DNA of 64,000 nucleotides from Actinernus sp. WN-2022. Its lineage: Eukaryota > Cnidaria > Anthozoa > Actiniaria > Actinernidae. Below are positions 58,547 to 64,000 of the stretch, piece by piece (positions within the stretch are counted from its first letter, which is position 1; each line of letters starts with the position of its first letter). Below the pieces are notes generated by a model, which was not told the origin of the DNA, ran no database searches, and was given only the letters and a program-made list of their open reading frames with translations. The position numbers and the translations under genes were made by a program. Location of the stretch: positions 29,594,792-29,658,791 of the forward strand of contig JAOWCC010001501.1 of the NCBI GenBank assembly GCA_030867875.1, given 5' to 3'.

Positions 58547-59826
58547 AGGGGCCGTCTCACCCACAGTGCTTAGCGCGCTCACATAGCATAGCGGCTATTT
58601 ATCCAGAGTTTTGTGGTAGTGGTTTTAATCTTCTCTACATCTCTGCCATCCTTCCAGCTATCGTAAAAAAATCATACTAGGTTGATCCTTTTTTATTGCT
58701 CTTCCTATTGAGCCTCTTATTTAAGTGTTTTAAATTATTTGGTCATGCAAATTTTAGTTTTATTTCAGGTGGCCGTAATTGTCTGATGGATGCGAAAGGA
58801 GACAGTTGTCCGTTTGTGTCCACGATTTCCACCTACAACATGGAGAAGCTATTCTGACCATTAATCTTTATGTGTAAAGATATATTAGCGCTTAGTTCGA
58901 GTATCTACTATCTTTGAGCCGATTTGGTTTTTGAACACCATGGCTGGCTTACGTGACCACAATTTGCGGGTGTCTATAAAACGAAGACCTATAAAACGAA
59001 GACCGAAGACCGGTTAATAAAGTCACAAATAATGAGCTGACAACTCAAAGAAGCTTTGCGGGTATTCGGTTCGTAGGGTCTTCGTTTTAAAGATCTTTAA
59101 AACGAAGACCCCAGTTTCCTCTCGCCCGTTTCCTCTCTCAGCTTTATCGTAATCTAAGCTAATAAAGTCACAAATAATGAGCAGACAACTCAAAGAAGCT
59201 TTGCGGGTATTCGGTTCGTACACATTGTCTACAGGGAACTTTTATCGCCAGGGTCTTCGTTTTAAAGATCTTTAAAACGAAGACCCCAGTTTCCTCTCAC
59301 CCGTTTCCTCTCTCAGCTTTATCGTAATCTAAGCTAATAAAGTCAAAGTTTATACTCGCACGAAATTTGACAACAGAGCCGCCGTGATAATAATTTACCA
59401 TTGAAACGAGCTGTAATTCGTTCACTGTTCTCTCTTAAACTGGTTCTCTGCTACTGCCAGCAACGAGATTCTCTCTCTCTCTGTCTGCAAGTAAACATAA
59501 AACCGAGGAGAGAAACCCCAGAGAAACCTCTCGCTTTCATAATTAGTATTACCCGGAGAGTGTTCTCTGTTTATAGCAGCGACGGGTGAGCGGTAAATGT
59601 TATAGTACAGCCAAGTACTGCTGTATAACACTTTGTTGACTTCACATTCAACTTGTAAGGTACAGTTAGTTTCATCAAGGTCATCCATGTTCAAATCAAA
59701 ATTATCATGTCACCAACATAAAGAATACGTTTAGTTCGTGAGGTTCCCGCTGTGAACAAGGGTCAAAGTCCCGGATATAAACAATAACAAAAGCACGCTA
59801 AGCACTGTGGGTGAGACGGCCCCTTT
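58547..59826. mobile_element. TIR element, copy 2 (~1.28 kb)
   Basis: Left end GGGGCCGTCTCACCCACAG at 58548 and its full complement at about 59797-59826. The centre holds 'aaaacgaagacc' repeats and two 36-base palindromes at 59076-59111 and 59251-59286. Confidence 0.75.
59018..59345. repeat. Direct repeat with 36-base perfect palindromes
   Basis: A ~170-bp segment occurs twice; each copy has a palindrome centred on AGATCT with 'gggtcttcgtttt' arms. Confidence 0.8.
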
Positions 59827-60711
59827 TGAAGACCCGTGATACTTTGCGCGAAACCCGTGTTTTTGTTTTGATTTCGTGTTCACTGACTGTGACGAGCGCC
59901 TAACTCGACAAGTAACTCAACAACCGTCGTCAAAATTCTATGGACCTCTAGGAAACTTTATATAAACGGAAATAATTCCTAGTTTAGAAAAGCCCTAAAA
60001 TCGATTCAGCGTTGAAAGCGGAGACTTATTCATCAAACATCCACAAAGGTAGAACTTAGAAGAGAACTTGATGCAGGACGTTATTTAATTATTCAGCGCG
60101 TTCACTGATGCACGAACAGTTACATTCATTTCATATCAGATTATAGAGCACAAACAGTTCGATTATTGATCAAATACACATGTAACTAATAATCTAGATG
60201 AGGAATAAGTCAAGCAACAACATACAGCAATAGAAAATCAGTAGCAGCAATAACTTTATTTGTTCGCTGAGGAGAATATTATAATAGTGTAGTCTGACCG
60301 ATCGCTACAAAGTATTTGCGTTGACTTCGGTTTGAACACTTACAAGCTACTAAATATCGGAATTAGTGAGCACGGATACAACGGAGGAATGGCAAGGTAT
60401 TTATTGAGTTTATCCACTGATATACACGCAACTAGAAAACTGAACCACAAATATCATACCGTTGGAGAATCGACAGTCCTTTGAACAGCCAGAGTCATCC
60501 GCTCGGCATCCGCTAAGCCGACGGCTATTTACAAATGTATTCAGAAATGCAAGATTGCAGAGTACTCTCCAAACTCACCGCAGTTGCTTGTGTTTCCCTA
60601 ACTGGAAGATCGGAGGCTAAACTATAGAATACCCCGCCACTCCAGCTAGATGGTATATTCAGTGCTACCGCGGTGAAATAAATGTTGTTGTTGTCCCGCA
60701 GTCAGCTTTCA

Positions 60712-60900
60712 TGCATCGACTATGGGACTGCGGGACTGCGGGACTGCGTTGCCACTTAGTTCAACGTATTACCGATATTAATATTCATGTGTCGACTATG
60801 GGACTGCGGGACTGCGTTGCCACTTAGTTCAACGTCTTACCGATATTAATATTCATGCGTCGACTGCGGGACTGCGTTGCCACTTAGTTCTATATCCTTC
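60712..60900 (+). repeat. Minisatellite, ~80-bp unit, 2.5 copies
   Basis: 'gggactgcgttgccacttag' and 'taccgatattaatattcatg' recur; the 'gggactgc' sub-unit varies in copy number. Confidence 0.85.
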
Positions 60901-60950
60901 GAACGTTCTAAAAAAGCTATCGCGACTGCGGTACCACGGTAGCACTAACT

Positions 60951-61090
60951 AAGCAAGAGGCCCTGATTGGCCTTAACTCGGGCCACCTATAAATAGGTTA
61001 ATACATGGAGGTCTAGCATATTTTTGTGTCCTACATGGTTTGTACTAGGGGACCGGATAATTGATTCACTTCTGATGCTTGTGATAATTT
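60951..61090 (+). repeat. Dispersed repeat, copy 2
   Basis: Close to 26805-26950 and 63690-63800; begins with the hairpin ggcc-ctgatt-ggcc then ttaactcgggc. Confidence 0.7.
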
Positions 61091-61332
61091 ATATATAATG
61101 GGATGGACCTTTTGCAGGAATGCAATAATGTGGCTGTACTAGATGGCAAACAAATATTTAAAGGCACTTGTACGAGATTGGTAGTGTTATTAGCAAAACC
61201 TGTTTGTAAATGCTATTTTCCACCTTCTTACAATTCTCAACCTCCAAAGGTGGTCACGGTCACTTACAGGAGCTTCTAATTACAAAGTTTTACTAATAAT
61301 TAAAACCAGGTTGCATAAGGGTGGTCGCTGAA

Positions 61333-61559
61333 GTGACTGGTCAGAAATTAGCAGGGGAAGGGGTTGTGAAAGGGGGAGGATCATATTGTTTTGAATCCCC
61401 AAAACTGGATGGTCATAAATATTGTACAACTGAAAAAGGATTGGTTATAGGGGAGAAAGGGTCAAAATATTTCATACTAATACATACTATACATTTTTAG
61501 ACTTTTTTATCTCCACCCCACCCCCTTTGCACCTCCCCTGCTAATTTTTGACCAGTCCC
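61333..61559. mobile_element. MITE with TIR gactggtcagaaattagcag
   Basis: Left end at about 61333 and complementary end at about 61559. A truncated relative starts at 63886. Confidence 0.7.
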
Positions 61560-62025
61560 TAATGTTCAATAAAATATTGTGTGCATTGAAAATTAACTTT
61601 ATTTAAAGAGGGTAACACCAATTAGTACACACATAGAAATGCGTAGCCTCCACCAGTCGTTTTAAGGGGCTAGGTATGAGCCCCTAAAAACGACTGCGGA
61701 GGAGGCTAAGAAATGCGTGGCCCTCCTTGTAATTAAAAATTCGAAACAAATGTAGAACATGATTTAGATTAATATCAATTAAAATATGACACTAATTAAG
61801 CTAAATATTGTCTGTTCATGACTGTAATAATAATATCAGTATACAAGTGAAAGCATATAAATTATATATCACTTCAATTCGTTATCTGAAAACATAAAAA
61901 CATAAATACTTCTTTGTCTTCTTTCTTCAGTATTTCAAGTTCACTTTTTCAACATATTTTTCAGGGCAACAGTGTTCTCTTGGTAAATAAATCTCCACAC
62001 CCAATTCTATTTATGATTGTTCTAA
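61560..62025. other. Non-coding, small hairpin
   Basis: A 20-bp-scale inverted repeat at about 61645-61711 (cctccaccagtcgttttaag / aaaacgactgcggaggaggc). No gene seen. Confidence 0.5.
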
Positions 62026-62029
62026 TCAG

Positions 62030-62325
62030 TTCCAGTATCTGTGTATAGCTCTACCAATTCCAAACCTGCCCATCCCCCAAGGGTGGGGGGCATAAGTGGG
62101 GCATTTGACTGAGTTTTTGTCCCAGGGGTGAGACATTTTGGAGCAAACAAAAGTTGGCAGGGTGAGGAATTCATTTGTAGAAAGAGTCAAAATAGCGAAT
62201 TTGATAAGAGATTTGCACCCGTACCAAAGCCCCACCGTGGAGCACTTGACCCCACAGTGGGGCATTAGATGCCCTACAAATATCAGGGGGGGAGGGGCAG
62301 GTTTGGAATTGATAGAGCCATAACT
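62030..62325. mobile_element. MITE with ~35-bp inverted ends
   Basis: Left 'tagctctaccaattccaaac' and right complement of 'tatggctctatcaattccaa'. Internal 'ccccaccgtgg' blocks recur at about 41040. ORFs on both strands are translations of the repeat. Confidence 0.7.
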
Positions 62326-63089
62326 TATATAATTGTACTCTCCAGTATGGCTTTAGACAACAAATCCTGCTCTTCTTTTGACAGTTTCACATCCAATTCA
62401 ATTTTAATTCGGTATTCTCGGTTTGTAAGTCATATCCAGTTCTGTTTATGGGTATAATTCGTAGTAAATTCGAATGCCTCTCTGTATCTTCCGAGTTCTG
62501 TTATTGTTTTGACGATCGATTTTAACTTTTTCCTTCTTGGTCTCTATAAAGTCACATACAGTTCAACTTACGGACGATTTCATTTCCAGTTCGAATTACT
62601 GTCACCATTACACTTAATAAAATTTTAAAAGTAGGGAACAAGTAAGATTTGTGTGCTCATATACAAAACACATAATTTCAACCTCACCAGTTCTGACTTC
62701 CGTTCGCGTTCAAAGCCAAGGGTCAATCACTGTTCACTTCCAGCTTTTGCGACTCTTGAATTGAAGTCTTACTAAAGTTCGGCATTGGTTGACTGGTTTA
62801 GTCAAGACTTCCCAGTTGTATAATCTCAAGAGTATTTCATTTTCAGGAGAGGACTTCGCAGTAAACAATTACAGCCAACATTGCAAACAATCAATCCTCC
62901 TCACAGTGTGTGATGGTAATGAAGAGCATTTCAACAATATCAACAACGAACACTGCAATCGTATGGCACTTAAATGCAGCAGTACAGGCATTTTCTTTCA
63001 GTTTCCGTGGATTATTGGACCAAAACCATCACTCCTCCGGCCGGCTAGACTAGCTTAACTGTGCGATATTTGGATCGCCACATCCCTTT
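62326..63089. other. Non-coding with one unrecognised ORF
   Basis: The plus ORF 62789-63058 (89 aa) has no recognisable motif or splice context; I do not support it as a gene. Confidence 0.4.
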
Positions 63090-63425
63090 CGTAAATGTAA
63101 GAATTTTCCATTGAAAGCCCCTAAAAGTCCTGTCAGCCCTAGAATAACTGAACATCTTGGTATTTCATTCGAAGAAACCTTTGGTTTCAGCAAAATAATG
63201 GTTAAGAATGGCCACGAATCTTCGCTCCGTTGCTGACTTGGCACACTATAAGTATAAACCCAAGACAGACCACAACCAAGATCGGGCGGGTGTCGAATCT
63301 GATTGGTTGATCCTGTCACGTGTTGGGATCGAACAATGGACTCCTGTGTAATCTGATTGGTTGCTGGCGCATTTCAGCGACACAAAAAATAATAATAATA
63401 ACAAGATGCCCGTTGGGCATTATAC
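63090..63425 (+). repeat. Dispersed repeat ending in (aat)n, hairpin and actcgggc
   Basis: Related to 28870-29170 ('tcttggtatt', 'aacctttggttt', 'aatctgattggt' twice); ends with tgccc-gtt-gggca then tatactcgggc. Confidence 0.65.
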
Positions 63426-63689
63426 TCGGGCTTTCAGTTAGGGAGAAGGCAAAATTTTCTAAAACAATTCATGTAAAGAATTGATGACTTTGTGAAAACA
63501 TTAAAAATGGCACTTGACATTAAATGCATGTGTTACGTTTCCAAACTTTAAGACAGGAAATCGTCAATACAATGTTCTAATATTTTTTGTACAGCAGAGA
63601 ATTGTGTTATTAAACATGTAGTAGAAATAAAAATGGTGCCATTTGAAGAATTATTCTTAATGTCAAAAGAGCATAACGAATAAATACAA

Positions 63690-63800
63690 CCTTAACTTGG
63701 GCCACTTTTAATTAATACATGGAGTTCTAGCATATTTTTGTGTCATACATGGTTTGTGCTAGGGGAGCAGGATAATTGATTCACTACTCATGCTTGTGAT
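63690..63800 (+). repeat. Dispersed repeat, copy 3
   Basis: Same family as 26805 and 60951, without the terminal hairpin. Confidence 0.65.
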
Positions 63801-63885
63801 AATTTACATTGCAATCACATATGGGAGCTTCTAATTACAAAGTTTTACTGATAATTAAATTGAGGCTTCATGAGGATTGTCACTG

Positions 63886-64000
63886 AAGGGACTGGTCAGA
63901 AATTAGTATGGGGAGGAGGTTGAGATTTTTTTGAATCCCCAAAAATGGAGGGTCATAAATCATGGGAACTGAAAAAAGGGGTGATAATAGGGGAGAAAGG
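63886..64000 (+). mobile_element. MITE, second copy of the 61333 family (cut by window end)
   Basis: Starts gggactggtcagaaattagt and keeps the inner order 'gaatccccaaaa', 'gggtcataaat', 'taggggagaaagg'. Confidence 0.65.

Larger units (their letters stand above)
59827..61335. other. Intergenic; minisatellite and a dispersed repeat
   Basis: No gene supported. Contains a minisatellite (60712-60900) and dispersed repeat copy 2 (60951-61090). Confidence 0.5.

Noticed and set aside
62789..63058. 89-aa plus-strand ORF
   Set aside because: No recognisable motif, signal peptide or exon borders; in repeat-rich sequence.

Overview
The window is animal DNA, most likely from an anthozoan cnidarian and probably a stony coral. 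It is AT-rich and intron-rich, has no bacterial gene organisation, and is full of non-LTR retrotransposons (CR1/L2-like and L1/Tx1-like), a Penelope-like element, foldback/MITE repeats and satellites. The one host gene recognised resembles secreted coral matrix proteins with a fibrinogen-like start. That taxonomic call is an inference from family resemblance.

Layout. 1-894: 3' end of a CR1/L2-like LINE with a (TTG)n tail. 1746-6136: about 25 copies of a ~177-bp satellite with higher-order structure. 6137-17231: a nest of insertions. LINE A (PHD finger, endonuclease, RT) is interrupted by LINE B (ORF1p-like ORF1, then endonuclease-RT). LINE B is in turn interrupted by a 5'-truncated Penelope-like element with a GIY-YIG endonuclease. 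Target-site duplications are visible at two levels. 17232-19114: no gene seen.

19115-42766 (minus strand): a spliced host gene not evident from single ORFs. It has one noncoding first exon and six coding exons (921 bp including the stop, 306 aa) with consistent splice sites and phases. The predicted protein has a signal peptide, a short coiled coil, a proline-rich linker and a Cys-containing domain that begins like a fibrinogen-related domain. Its large introns hold most of the repeats in the middle of the window: two long hairpins, TIR/MITE elements, a decayed L1/Tx1-like LINE split by a ~5-kb element, and a LINE fragment in two opposite orientations.

42600-59830: a degenerate tandem array of ~3.5-kb units. 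Each begins with a copy of the gene's 5' region (first exon and 5' splice site). Three copies keep the TATA box and two have lost it. Units also carry a hairpin element, a LINE 3' end and GC-rich patches, and have since gained a 682-bp hAT-like MITE, a three-copy tRNA-like array and two TIR elements of ~1.3-1.5 kb. A palindromic minisatellite lies at about 49.6-50.1 kb. 59.8-64 kb: intergenic sequence with MITEs and minisatellites; no gene supported.

Together the window shows one small secreted-protein gene in a repeat-dense locus, whose promoter/first-exon region has been amplified upstream while its coding exons have not. All retrotransposon ORFs except LINE B ORF1 and the Penelope-like fragment are broken.
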